Source: an uncultured Phascolarctobacterium sp. (GTDB lineage Bacteria; Bacillota; Negativicutes; Acidaminococcales; Acidaminococcaceae). From it: a stretch of 9,052 nucleotides of DNA. The stretch is from NCBI GenBank assembly GCA_946002345.1, contig CAMFZA010000058.1:1-9052 (forward strand). Direction: 5' to 3'. The notes beneath the pieces were generated by a model that worked only from the letters and a program-made list of their open reading frames with translations, was not told the DNA's origin and did no database searches. Both the position numbers and the translations under genes were made by a program. Positions 1 to 6,919 of this stretch are shown here, piece by piece; position 1 is the stretch's first letter; every line of letters starts with the position of its first letter.

Positions 1-38
1 TAGTGTGGCGGAGTGGGCCGAACTGGGACTGCACCCAG

Positions 39-122
39 CTTGCAGCTTGGGCCGCAGTGTACTGCGCCTGTTGACATATACTTGCAGCTCGGGTCGCTGT
101 GTAGTGCGCCTGTTGGTATATA
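39..122. repeat. Imperfect tandem duplication of a 42-bp unit
   Basis: Copy 1 is 39-80 and copy 2 is 81-122, directly abutting. Aligned by eye, 36 of 42 positions are identical. Both start CTTGCAGCT and share TGCGCCTGTTG near the 3' end, closing with ATATA. The unit length is a multiple of three, so one forward frame reads a 14-residue repeat, but nothing else supports translation. Copy 1 contains a perfect 6-bp inverted repeat (53-58 with 61-66) that copy 2 does not keep. Confidence 0.75.
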
Positions 123-143
123 GCCCTGTTAGCCTCTCTGCGC

Positions 144-172
144 CTCGTAGCGCTTTGAAAAACGCCCACGAG
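144..172. other. Stem-loop in the leader region
   Basis: CTCGT at 144-148 pairs with ACGAG at 168-172, and GCG at 150-152 pairs with CGC at 163-165, around an A-rich loop. No U-tract follows on the + strand, so it is not a standard intrinsic terminator. Function is unknown. Confidence 0.35.
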
Positions 173-277
173 TATAGTTAATTCCGTTGCCCTCTTGCGA
201 CGCTCTACGGCTGAATTTGGGCCTGTGAGAGGTATGAGGGAGTGGGGCACTGCACACTATTAAATTGCTGGCCAATC

Positions 278-306
278 TCGAAAAAAAGTCGGCTTTGTGC
301 TATAAT
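278..306 (+). promoter_or_regulatory. Sigma-A/sigma-70 type promoter with extended -10 driving the operon
   Basis: TATAAT at 301-306 is a perfect -10 box preceded by TG at 298-299 with one base between, an extended -10 (TGnTATAAT). At the ideal 17-bp spacing lies a weak -35, TCGAAA at 278-283 (four of six matches to TTGACA). Transcription would start near 313, giving a leader of about 46 nt before the ATG at 359. It is the only convincing promoter I found in the window. Confidence 0.75.
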
Positions 307-345
307 TTAAAATAGATTAGTGTATTCAAAAGCAAGAAAAGCAAT

Positions 346-355
346 AAAGGGTGGG
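346..355 (+). promoter_or_regulatory. Ribosome binding site deciding the DUF499 gene start
   Basis: The purine-rich AAAGGGTGGG sits just before two consecutive in-frame ATG codons (359 and 362). The reading frame could begin at GTG 320, but that codon would lie only about 7 nt after the predicted transcription start and has no Shine-Dalgarno site. ATG 359 or 362 is therefore preferred, and both fit this site. Confidence 0.6.
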
Positions 356-358
356 AAA

Positions 359-2785
359 ATGATGAAAACATTGTATGAACTTTGCAAACCGCGTCAAGAC
401 GTATTCGATGACCGTCATCAAGATGATGCATTGGACCTCGCCAACCTAACTGACGGCAGTATAGATGCCGATTTGTTTTTTGAAGAAACATATTTCACCG
501 AAGGTATGAAGCAGCTGGTTAATGCTGCCTTTATGCGCTTTGCGGGCAAGGGCTCCGACGGCCTTATTTGCCTTAAACAAGCTATGGGCGGCGGCAAAAC
601 CCATAATATGGTAACCTTGGGATTGCTTGCCCAGCATCCGGAATTAAGAAATAAAGTTGCTGCAGCTTATACCCACGGCGTTGATAAAGAAATCAAGGTT
701 GTAAGCTACACTGGTCGTAATTCTGATATTCCTTATGGCATTTGGGGTGAAATAGCAAGGCAGCTTGGTAAGCTGGATAAATTCAATCCCTATTACACTC
801 CGCTTGCTGCCCCGGGTCAAAGTGCCTGGATTGATCTATTGCAGGATGAACCTGTTTTGATTCTTTTGGATGAGCTTCCGCCATATCTTGATTATCTCAG
901 AACTCGCCAAATAGGCACTGGCACCTTGGCTGAAGTAACCGTTACTGCTTTATCAAACCTGTTTAATGCAGTAAATAAAAGCGAATTAGCCAATGTTTGC
1001 ATTGTCATTTCTGACCTCAAATCCACTTATGAAAGTGGCAGTATGCTGATAGAAAAGTCTTTCAAGAATCTTGAGGGAGAAATGGCTCGTACCGCCATGT
1101 ATATTGAGCCTGTAAAGGCTTCTTCTGATGATTTATATAACATCCTCAAGAAAAAGCTGTTTGAAACCCTGCCAGCAGAACAGGATGTCATTGAGGTTGC
1201 AACTGAATACAAAAATGCCGTAATTAAGGCCAAAAAGATGAATTATACTGGTATTGATGCCAATAGTATCTTTAATGGCATTTGCCAAGTATATCCCTTC
1301 CATCCTTGTATCAAGGATTTGTTTGCTCGTTTTAAAGAAAACAATAATTTCCAACAGACGCGCGGCTTTATTCGCTTAACTCGTCTCATGGTGCGTTCCT
1401 TATTCGCTGGAACAGGAGATTTGGCGAAAAAGAAGCATTTGATTAATGCCTTTGATTATAACCTGAATGATAATTTAACGTCATCCATGATTACCAATAT
1501 CAAGCCTAAAATCACTGGTGCAATCTCCCATGATATTTGTGGCGAGGGTCGATCTGCAGCGGAAGAAATTGATGCAATTGACCATAGCACTGATATGCAG
1601 GAAATCGCCAAGATGATTTTAATGGCATCTCTTGGTGATGTGCAGGGTGTAATTTTGGGCCTTAATGTTAACGAAATTATTGGCTATATGGTTACACCAG
1701 AGCGCGATATGGCTAATTTCAAGAAGCTTATTGAGCAATATTCTGGCAAAGCATGGTATTTATACACCGATAAGGATAACAGGCTGTTCTTTAAAGACAT
1801 TAAGAACGTTAATGCCCAACTGAATAACATGGTTAGTTCCTTCAATAACGAGGAAGCAAAGCAAGAAATCAAAAAGATTCTGCGTGAACGTTTTGCACCC
1901 AAGGCCAAGGATTGCTACCAAAAATTATTAGTATTCCCTGCAGTGGATGAGATTCAGCTTTCTAAAGACAATGTTACCTTGATTTTATTTGAGCCCAATG
2001 TTAACGGTGGTTTGCCCCAAGCTTTAGGTCAATTTTTCCTAGAATGTGATTATCCGAATAGAGTCATGTTCCTTTCTGGCCAGCATGATACTATGGCAAA
2101 CTTGTTGGAGCGAGCAAAAGAACAAAGGGCAATAAGCTCTATTATTGCAGAGTTGAAGAGCGCTGGTGCGTCTGAAAAAGATACTCAATATGTGGCTGCA
2201 CAAAACTTGGCTGATAAAATTGCCATGAATGTAAATTCTGCTCTGAACGAAACCTTTGTCACTTTATACTATCCGTCAATTGGAAAAGCTGGTACTTCTG
2301 AACTATCCTATCGTAAGAAAGAAATTCAGATGAACTTTGAAAATAATGCCTTTGATCCTGAAGAACAAGTGCGCAAGCTTCTGGTTGAGGTCAAGAAGTT
2401 CACTGAACCTGCCAAAACTCAAGAGGACACCTTCCGCAAAAAGGTAGAGGCTAAGCTTTTTACTACTGATAAAATGCGTTGGGCAGATATCTTAGAGCGT
2501 GCTGCTGTCAATACCGATTGGAATTGGTATTATCCTACAACCTTGCGAGATTTGAAAGCCAAGTGCCTACAAAATGGCCTTTGGATTGAAGAAGGGGACA
2601 TGCTCAATAAAAAGCCCCCTGTCCCTAAAACATCCGTAGCTGTAAGAGAAATTGCTAGGATTGATGGTACTGTAACGCTTAAATTAACTCCTAGTAATGG
2701 CGATGTTGTGCGTTGGGAAATTGGGCAACCGGCCACCGTGTCTTCTGCTCTGGTTAAGATAGTTAGCGCATTAGAATCCTATTAG
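359..2785 (+). CDS. DUF499-family AAA+ ATPase, N-terminal/ATPase part (ends at an in-frame TAG)
   Basis: This is a 808-residue product of the DUF499 (COG1483-like) P-loop ATPases found in anti-phage loci. The start LYELCKPRQDVFDDR and the following ~60 residues match how I remember the family. The Walker A is AMGGGKTH at residues 75-82 and the Walker B is PVLILLDE at 165-172. A sensor-1-like strand with NVCIVISD lies at about 212-219, and the conserved YPFHP (312-316) and FQQTRG (331-336) follow. There is no signal peptide or membrane segment, so it should be cytosolic, probably an oligomeric motor or regulator in the complex with the methylase and helicase. The start is ATG 359 (ATG 362 equally possible), supported by the site at 346-355. 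The TAG at codon 809 is odd. The next ORF continues in exactly the same frame, and family members as I recall run to about 1000 residues or more, so the gene appears interrupted. The core ATPase motifs are intact. Confidence 0.9.
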   Translation: MMKTLYELCKPRQDVFDDRHQDDALDLANLTDGSIDADLFFEETYFTEGMKQLVNAAFMRFAGKGSDGLICLKQAMGGGKTHNMVTLGLLAQHPELRNKVAAAYTHGVDKEIKVVSYTGRNSDIPYGIWGEIARQLGKLDKFNPYYTPLAAPGQSAWIDLLQDEPVLILLDELPPYLDYLRTRQIGTGTLAEVTVTALSNLFNAVNKSELANVCIVISDLKSTYESGSMLIEKSFKNLEGEMARTAMYIEPVKASSDDLYNILKKKLFETLPAEQDVIEVATEYKNAVIKAKKMNYTGIDANSIFNGICQVYPFHPCIKDLFARFKENNNFQQTRGFIRLTRLMVRSLFAGTGDLAKKKHLINAFDYNLNDNLTSSMITNIKPKITGAISHDICGEGRSAAEEIDAIDHSTDMQEIAKMILMASLGDVQGVILGLNVNEIIGYMVTPERDMANFKKLIEQYSGKAWYLYTDKDNRLFFKDIKNVNAQLNNMVSSFNNEEAKQEIKKILRERFAPKAKDCYQKLLVFPAVDEIQLSKDNVTLILFEPNVNGGLPQALGQFFLECDYPNRVMFLSGQHDTMANLLERAKEQRAISSIIAELKSAGASEKDTQYVAAQNLADKIAMNVNSALNETFVTLYYPSIGKAGTSELSYRKKEIQMNFENNAFDPEEQVRKLLVEVKKFTEPAKTQEDTFRKKVEAKLFTTDKMRWADILERAAVNTDWNWYYPTTLRDLKAKCLQNGLWIEEGDMLNKKPPVPKTSVAVREIARIDGTVTLKLTPSNGDVVRWEIGQPATVSSALVKIVSALESY
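2783..2785 (+). other. In-frame TAG interrupting the DUF499 gene
   Basis: Reading through this codon, frame is kept from 359 to 3487, which would give about 1042 residues. The residues after it (KEVIFVCEDTTGKHETGD) resemble the segment that follows the ATPase part in family members as I remember them. A single base change from CAG, GAG, AAG, TGG or TAY would create it. A sequencing error cannot be excluded from the sequence alone. Confidence 0.65.
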
Positions 2786-2791
2786 AAGGAA

Positions 2792-3487
2792 GTGATTTTT
2801 GTCTGCGAAGATACTACTGGTAAGCACGAGACTGGTGATTGCACGAAATGGACCAATAAGGTTAATGTGCAATACAATTTTTACGATGCTGATGGCTTAA
2901 AGTATTGTGAGCTTAAAGCAGATAACCCTAAGGTAAAAATTAAATATACTACTGATGGTTCTAATCCAAAGGAGGGTGGAATCTACCTAGAACCTTTTGC
3001 AATCAGTAAGGATGCAGTATTGTTGCAAGCTGTGGCATATTACGAGCCTGTTGATTTGTATGGAGAAGTTTTAAGCGCTGCTATTCCTGCCTTTGGCAAG
3101 GAGCCCGAAAAGGAAGAAAAGAAAATTGACAACGATAAGCCTCTAATCTTGCAGCAGCGCAAGTCTTATGGCAATAATAAAGCAGTTTATGATTTGTTAA
3201 CCAGCATGAAAAAATTTGGCATTACGCTGGAGGTTGAAAGTCTAACCATTTCCGATGTTAATGATCCCTCTAGATACATTGAAATTGCTTCTGGTGGGAA
3301 CACATGGACCGACAGCATCTTGGAAAAGACACTGGACAATGTGCGCAATGTGATTTTGAATGGTATAGAATCGGATACTGTTATGCAAGTGGAACAGTAT
3401 AACTTTGCAACTGGTGAAAAATTTAAGGATTGGGTTGCTGACAACAAGGAAGAAATCAGCAAGTATATCAATAAAGTAAAACAGTGA
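2792..3487 (+). CDS. C-terminal part of the DUF499 protein with a chitobiase/hexosaminidase-C-like motif
   Basis: If translated alone from GTG 2792 this is 231 residues. The first half contains IKYTTDGSNPKEGGIY (residues 50-65), the signature of the chitobiase/beta-hexosaminidase C-terminal domain (CHB_HEX_C-type beta-sandwich). An acidic/basic linker (about 101-117) and an alpha/beta C-terminal region follow. It lies 6 nt after the TAG and in the same frame as the upstream ATPase, so I read it as the detached tail of that protein. Independent initiation looks poor. The AAGGA at 2786-2790 ends only 1 nt before GTG 2792, and at normal spacing the only start is TTG 2799, which is out of frame and encodes about 34 codons. 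The next in-frame candidate, GTG 2867, would truncate the domain. The role of the tail (protein contact or sugar/DNA recognition) is unknown. It could still be a genuine separate small subunit made by translational coupling. Confidence 0.65.
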   Translation: MIFVCEDTTGKHETGDCTKWTNKVNVQYNFYDADGLKYCELKADNPKVKIKYTTDGSNPKEGGIYLEPFAISKDAVLLQAVAYYEPVDLYGEVLSAAIPAFGKEPEKEEKKIDNDKPLILQQRKSYGNNKAVYDLLTSMKKFGITLEVESLTISDVNDPSRYIEIASGGNTWTDSILEKTLDNVRNVILNGIESDTVMQVEQYNFATGEKFKDWVADNKEEISKYINKVKQ

Positions 3488-3489
3488 GG
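3486..3489 (+). promoter_or_regulatory. Shine-Dalgarno for the DUF3780 gene, overlapping the preceding stop
   Basis: GAGG lies within the TGA stop of the upstream frame and 6 nt before ATG 3496, an arrangement typical of translational coupling in an operon. Confidence 0.55.
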
Positions 3490-3495
3490 TAAGCT

Positions 3496-4074
3496 ATGGC
3501 TAGAAAAAAAACTATTGGCTTCGGTTTTGATCCAGAGGAAGCCCAGCAGCATTTTCTTGTTATAGCAAACACTCCAAAAAAAGGAGAAGCAGAAAAGCAA
3601 AGCGTGCAGGTTTACGAGCGTTTTGTGTGGGATAAGCAGGATGTGCAAACTAGCGAGATTTATCCCAATGGAGATTACAAGAAAAAGATTATCCTTGCCT
3701 ATGAGAAATGGGAAGCCGTAAAAGGTGCTTTAACCACGGAACTGAATCGCATTTTAAAGGCTGACAACAAAAAAGCTGGCAGGTTTTTGAATGGACAGAC
3801 GCCTGTGGAAAGATTACTGGGCAAGGAAATGATGGTGCTGCTGTGGGCCATCGAGGATGCAGACCCTGCTTTAATACCGGTGGCTATCAAAAATTGGTTG
3901 GGCTTTACAAGGGAGGAGCGCTGGTGGCTCTTTACCATGACCAATGCCCTGACTGGTGATGCAGATAGCAAGCGTGGCTGGCGTATTGCTTTACGCTATG
4001 CTATTACAGAAAATTATCGGCAAGAAGAAAGGTCCCAGCAGGAGCTGTTTAATAGCCTCTTGCAAAACTTTTAG
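3496..4074 (+). CDS. DUF3780 family anti-phage-associated protein
   Basis: This is a 192-residue protein recognised as DUF3780. It has KKTIGFGFDPEEAQQHF near the N-terminus and the central GQTPVERLLGKE. The strongly conserved block AIEDADPALIPVAIKNWLG is followed by EERWWLFTMTNA and KRGWRIALRYA. Length agrees with the family, and it looks intact. There are no catalytic motifs, signal peptide or membrane segments, so it is most likely a cytosolic accessory or scaffold subunit. The family is, from memory, almost always encoded beside DUF499 and DUF1156 proteins, as here, but its biochemical role is not known to me. ATG 3496 is supported by GAGG 6 nt upstream. The gene begins 8 nt after the preceding stop and ends 17 nt before the methyltransferase start. 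Confidence 0.9.
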   Translation: MARKKTIGFGFDPEEAQQHFLVIANTPKKGEAEKQSVQVYERFVWDKQDVQTSEIYPNGDYKKKIILAYEKWEAVKGALTTELNRILKADNKKAGRFLNGQTPVERLLGKEMMVLLWAIEDADPALIPVAIKNWLGFTREERWWLFTMTNALTGDADSKRGWRIALRYAITENYRQEERSQQELFNSLLQNF

Positions 4075-4091
4075 AATGGTGGGTGTAGGTA

Positions 4092-5204
4092 ATGCTTGAT
4101 TATAGTAAGTCATTTATAGAAGAACAGTTTCCCGTGGCCAAGGTGTCCAAGGAAAGCTATCGTGAACGGAAGGCAGGCCGTTCTCAAACTTTAACAGGTT
4201 TGGGTAAATGGTGGGGTCGCAAGCCTTTGATTTTGGTACGTGCAGCCTTATTTGGTGCTTTATTACCTGTTTCCGATGATAAGAAAAAGGATAAAGAGGT
4301 TTTCCTGCGCATTTTAACCATGGATTATGATGGCTTGCGTAAAAGAGCAGAGTTTCAAAATAGCAAAAAAAAGGACTATGTGGCTCCTTGGGGCGTGACC
4401 TATGAGACTATTTTGAATGAATCTTGCCGACCAGAAGAAATTGATGGGCCTAGTGAAGAATCATGGAAGGTTATCAACGAGCACTTAGAAACTAATGCAA
4501 CCACCTTGCAGGAGCTTGCCCAACAATTAGGGCAAAAGCGTTACGGACATATTCCGAGGATTGGCGACTGCTTCGCTGGTGGTGGTTCCAATGTATTCGA
4601 GCCTGCCCGTATGGGTTGTGATGTATATGGATCTGATCTGAATCCCTTGGCAGGAGTCCTTACTTGGGCTGATTTGAATATTCTTGGCAGCAGCAAGGAA
4701 GAATTGGCAGAGCTGCAGGAGTTTCAGGAAAAGGTTTTTGATGCTGTGTGTGCTGAAATCGATGCTATGGGCATTGAGCGGAACGAGGAAGGACATGTGG
4801 CAAAGTATTATCTGTACTGTAATGAAACTGTGTGCCCTGAATGTGGATATAAAGTGCCTATGCTTCCTTCTTTGATTGTCAGCAAGAAAGAAAGACTTGT
4901 TGTACAATTTGAGGAGAGAGAAGACAAATCTTTTGCTATGCATTTGGTACGTGCAAAAGATTTAAAAGAAGTGGACAAGCATGCCACTGTGCAAAAAAAT
5001 GCTTTAGTGTGTCCTCATTGTCACAAAACTACTTCTGTAACTGCTATTCGTGGTGGTGAAGATGGTGCCTATCTTCGCAAATGGGAAAAGAGTGATTTTG
5101 TACCGCGTGAAGATGATATTTATCAAGAACGTTTATATGCAATTAAATATGTGCATGTGAAGAAAAAGGGTAAAACTATTTACTGTTTGCGTAAAAAACC
5201 CTGA
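4092..5204 (+). CDS. DUF1156 (COG1743-type) DNA methyltransferase, N-terminal part (ends at an in-frame TGA)
   Basis: This 370-residue product begins with the DUF1156 region: FPVAKVSKESYRERKAG, then SQTLTGLGKWWGRKPL and a helix LVRAALFGALLP (about residues 14-58). The SAM-binding motif I is DCFAGGGS at 159-166, followed by GSDLNPLAG. A Zn-ribbon follows, with CPEC at 248-251 and CPHC at 307-310, as in COG1743 adenine-specific methylases. The frame then stops at TGA codon 371, before the catalytic DPPY motif. Alone this product can bind SAM but should not methylate DNA. ATG 4092 is preceded by GGTGGG (4078-4083) and AGG (4087-4089). The enzyme would be the self-marking (modification) component of the system, probably acting on adenine N6, an assignment that comes from the family only. 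Confidence 0.9.
   Translation: MLDYSKSFIEEQFPVAKVSKESYRERKAGRSQTLTGLGKWWGRKPLILVRAALFGALLPVSDDKKKDKEVFLRILTMDYDGLRKRAEFQNSKKKDYVAPWGVTYETILNESCRPEEIDGPSEESWKVINEHLETNATTLQELAQQLGQKRYGHIPRIGDCFAGGGSNVFEPARMGCDVYGSDLNPLAGVLTWADLNILGSSKEELAELQEFQEKVFDAVCAEIDAMGIERNEEGHVAKYYLYCNETVCPECGYKVPMLPSLIVSKKERLVVQFEEREDKSFAMHLVRAKDLKEVDKHATVQKNALVCPHCHKTTSVTAIRGGEDGAYLRKWEKSDFVPREDDIYQERLYAIKYVHVKKKGKTIYCLRKKP
5202..5204 (+). other. In-frame TGA interrupting the DUF1156 methyltransferase gene
   Basis: The codon sits at position 371 of a frame otherwise open from 4092 to 6908 (938 sense-length positions, a normal size for the family). Codons directly after it (PVTDATFGDSYYREPNAQDL) are open and lead into conserved sequence upstream of the next ATG, as expected for a nonsense change rather than a gene boundary. 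TGG or CGA would give it by one transition. The next base is C, and TGAC is known as a comparatively leaky stop context. Confidence 0.7.
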
Positions 5205-5256
5205 CCTGTAACGGATGCAACCTTTGGCGATAGTTACTATAGAGAGCCAAATGCAC

Positions 5257-5260
5257 AGGA
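5257..5260 (+). promoter_or_regulatory. Possible reinitiation ribosome binding site for the methyltransferase C-terminal part
   Basis: AGGA stands 4 nt before ATG 5265 and 52 nt after the TGA. It is short and may be coincidental, but it is the only site that could start the downstream fragment independently. Confidence 0.3.
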
Positions 5261-5264
5261 TTTA

Positions 5265-6908
5265 ATGCGTGAGAAGAAAGTAGTTGATTATTTACAGGAG
5301 CATTTCAGTGAATGGCAGAAAAAAGGCTATATTCCTGATTCTCAAATTTATAGTGGTTATAATACAGACCAGCCCATTAGGGAACGTGGTTGGAAGTTTT
5401 GGCATCAGCTTTTTAATCCGAGGCAACTGGTTGTTTTAGGACTACTGAATAAATATATAGCCCTATTTTCTAAAAATAAAAGAGAAACAACTATAGGATT
5501 GTTAGGGCTAAACAATGTAGCTAATAGGTTTTCAAAATTATCAATATGGGATACAGGGGCGGAAAAAGGTGCTCAGACTTTTTCTAATCAAGCATTAAAT
5601 ACACTAAATAATTATGCTTGTCGAAGCTCTTTTAATATGTATGTTCTGTGGAGATTTGCTTTAAATAGCACACCTATTCAAAGTGATGCAGTAATCAAAC
5701 TATGTGACGCTCAATATACTGATTGTAATTGTGAATATTGGATTACTGATCCACCTTATGCAGATGCTGTTAATTATCACGAGCTTAGCGAATATTTCTT
5801 GGCATGGGATAAGCCACTTATAAAAAAAGCATTCCCAGACTGGTATACTGACAGTAAACGTGTCCTTGCCATCAAAGGTACTGGAGCAGAATTCAATAAA
5901 TCCATGGTAGAGGTATACCGCAATTTGGCAGCGCACATGCCGTATAATGGCATGCAAATAGTAATGTTCACCCACCAAGATACCAAGGTGTGGGCGGAGC
6001 TTTCAATGATTTTGTGGTCCGCAGGCCTGCAAGTAACTGCCGCTTGGTGCATCGCTACGGAAACTGAATCCGGTGGTCTTAAGCAAGGTAATTATGTAAA
6101 GGGTACCGTGCTTATGGTGCTGCGCAAGCGTACTTCTACAGAAATAGTCTTTGAAGACGATTTGTACGAAGAGGTTCGTGACGCCGTACAGGAGCAAATA
6201 GAGTCCATGCGAGACCTGGATGAGATTGAAAATCCTGATTTCAACGATGGCGATTACCTCTTGGCCGCCTATGTGTCAGCCTTGAAGGTTTTAACCTCCT
6301 ATGCGGAAATTGAAGGCCTTGATGTGCAGTATGAGCTGGAAAAGGCCAGAGATAATGCTGGCAATAGCCCAGTTACAGAAATAATTAATTCAGCACGCAA
6401 GGAGGCGTATGATTATTTGGTTCCGGATGGTATTAGCACTGCTGATTGGTCCAAGCTGACTGCGGAAGAACGCTTTTATATCAAAGGCCTATCCATGGAG
6501 CTCAATGGTGTACACACTCTGGCAGCTTTCCAAGAGTTAGCAAGAGGATTTGCTGTGTCGGAATACACTGATTTAATGGGTAGCATCAAATCCAATGCAG
6601 TAAGATTGAAATTGCCCACCGAATTCAAGATGAACCATGTTAACGATCCTGGTTTTGGAGAAACCTTGTTACGTCATGTTCTCGCGGCAATTTATCAATC
6701 TGCTAATAAAGATAATGTGCAAGAGGGCTGCAGCTATTTGCGTTCCCATTATGCGGCTAATAACCAATATTGGGCACTGCGTAATCGTATTGTAGCTTTA
6801 TTAGAATTTATGAGCAAGGTTAGGGGCAACGCCAATGTTGCTCATTGGGATAATGTGGCCGAATATATTTATATGCTGAAGGAAGCAGTTCGTAACGATA
6901 GCCTGTAG
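5265..6908 (+). CDS. DUF1156 DNA methyltransferase, C-terminal catalytic part
   Basis: From ATG 5265 this gives 547 residues in the same frame as the upstream part. It contains EWQKKGYIPD and RGWKFWHQLFNPRQLVVLG near the N-terminus and FSNQALNTLNNYA at about 107-119. The catalytic motif IV TDPPYADAVNYHELS starts at about 161, with DPPY at 162-165. A Rossmann C-terminal half follows (IVMFTHQD, then TAAWCIATETESG) and then a long helical tail of about 240 residues. DPPY is the NPPY/DPPY class motif of N6-adenine or N4-cytosine methylases, and COG1743 enzymes are described as adenine-specific. This part lacks motif I, so it is inactive alone unless it pairs with the upstream fragment. AGGA at 5257-5260, 4 nt before ATG 5265, could allow reinitiation. 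However, the 20 codons before that ATG are open and partly family-like, so the original gene was probably continuous. Positions 5461-5760 are about 32% G+C by hand count, against about 47% on both sides. Confidence 0.85.
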   Translation: MREKKVVDYLQEHFSEWQKKGYIPDSQIYSGYNTDQPIRERGWKFWHQLFNPRQLVVLGLLNKYIALFSKNKRETTIGLLGLNNVANRFSKLSIWDTGAEKGAQTFSNQALNTLNNYACRSSFNMYVLWRFALNSTPIQSDAVIKLCDAQYTDCNCEYWITDPPYADAVNYHELSEYFLAWDKPLIKKAFPDWYTDSKRVLAIKGTGAEFNKSMVEVYRNLAAHMPYNGMQIVMFTHQDTKVWAELSMILWSAGLQVTAAWCIATETESGGLKQGNYVKGTVLMVLRKRTSTEIVFEDDLYEEVRDAVQEQIESMRDLDEIENPDFNDGDYLLAAYVSALKVLTSYAEIEGLDVQYELEKARDNAGNSPVTEIINSARKEAYDYLVPDGISTADWSKLTAEERFYIKGLSMELNGVHTLAAFQELARGFAVSEYTDLMGSIKSNAVRLKLPTEFKMNHVNDPGFGETLLRHVLAAIYQSANKDNVQEGCSYLRSHYAANNQYWALRNRIVALLEFMSKVRGNANVAHWDNVAEYIYMLKEAVRNDSL

Positions 6909-6910
6909 GA
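6907..6910 (+). promoter_or_regulatory. Shine-Dalgarno for the PLD-helicase gene
   Basis: AGGA overlaps the TAG stop of the methyltransferase gene and lies 9 nt before GTG 6920 and 12 nt before TTG 6923. No ATG in this frame is close enough to serve. ATG 6910 is out of frame. Confidence 0.45.
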
Positions 6911-6919
6911 TGTGGTCTT

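Larger units (their letters stand above)
1..277. other. GC-rich non-coding leader region upstream of the operon
   Basis: No supportable gene lies here. By hand count positions 1-240 are about 57% G+C, clearly richer than the operon. The stretch holds a 42-bp tandem duplication (39-122), a hairpin with stem CTCGT/ACGAG plus GCG/CGC (144-172), a small hairpin CTGGG/CCCAG (23-38) and a perfect 6-bp stem CGCAGT/ACTGCG (53-66). A second segment at about 188-210 loosely resembles 131-152, so the whole region looks like diverged repeat material. One forward frame is open from position 2 to the TAA at 179-181, but it has no visible start and is built on the repeat. I recognise no tRNA, rRNA or known ncRNA. 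It could be the 3' end of an upstream transcript or an intergenic repeat family. Confidence 0.5.

Noticed and set aside
2..181. Open frame from the window edge to TAA 179-181 (about 59 codons)
   Set aside because: It has no start or ribosome binding site in the window and is made largely of the 42-bp repeat. The peptide resembles nothing I know, so it is more likely fortuitous in GC-rich sequence.
1..259. Terminal inverted repeat pair TAGTGTG (1-7) and CACACTA (253-259) bounding a small mobile element
   Set aside because: Seven bases at the window edge are weak evidence. No target-site duplication can be judged and the match does not extend inward.
320..358. GTG 320 as the start of the DUF499 gene
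   Set aside because: It would lie about 7 nt after the predicted transcription start with no Shine-Dalgarno site. The strong site at 346-355 points to ATG 359/362, where the family-like sequence begins.
3125..3130. TTGACA inside the DUF499 tail as an internal promoter -35
   Set aside because: No acceptable -10 box follows at 16-18 bp, so it is most likely chance within coding sequence.
3187..3648. Minus-strand 153-codon ORF, and other minus-strand ORFs in 446-8515
   Set aside because: They are antisense to well-supported genes, have no recognisable domains or ribosome binding sites, and are explained as shadows of the + strand coding.
5193..5201. Programmed -1 or +1 frameshift at the A6/C3 run next to the methyltransferase TGA
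   Set aside because: The A AAA AAC heptamer is in the wrong phase relative to the frame. The -1 frame ends at TAG near 5230 and the +1 frame ends at a nearby TAA. The downstream coding continues in the original frame, so no single shift restores it.
359..6908. Altered genetic code in which TAG or TGA is sense
   Set aside because: Both codons also end other frames normally here: TGA at 3485-3487, and TAG at 4072-4074 and 6906-6908, each right before a new gene with a ribosome binding site. I see no TAA stops in the operon, but five stops are too few to mean anything.
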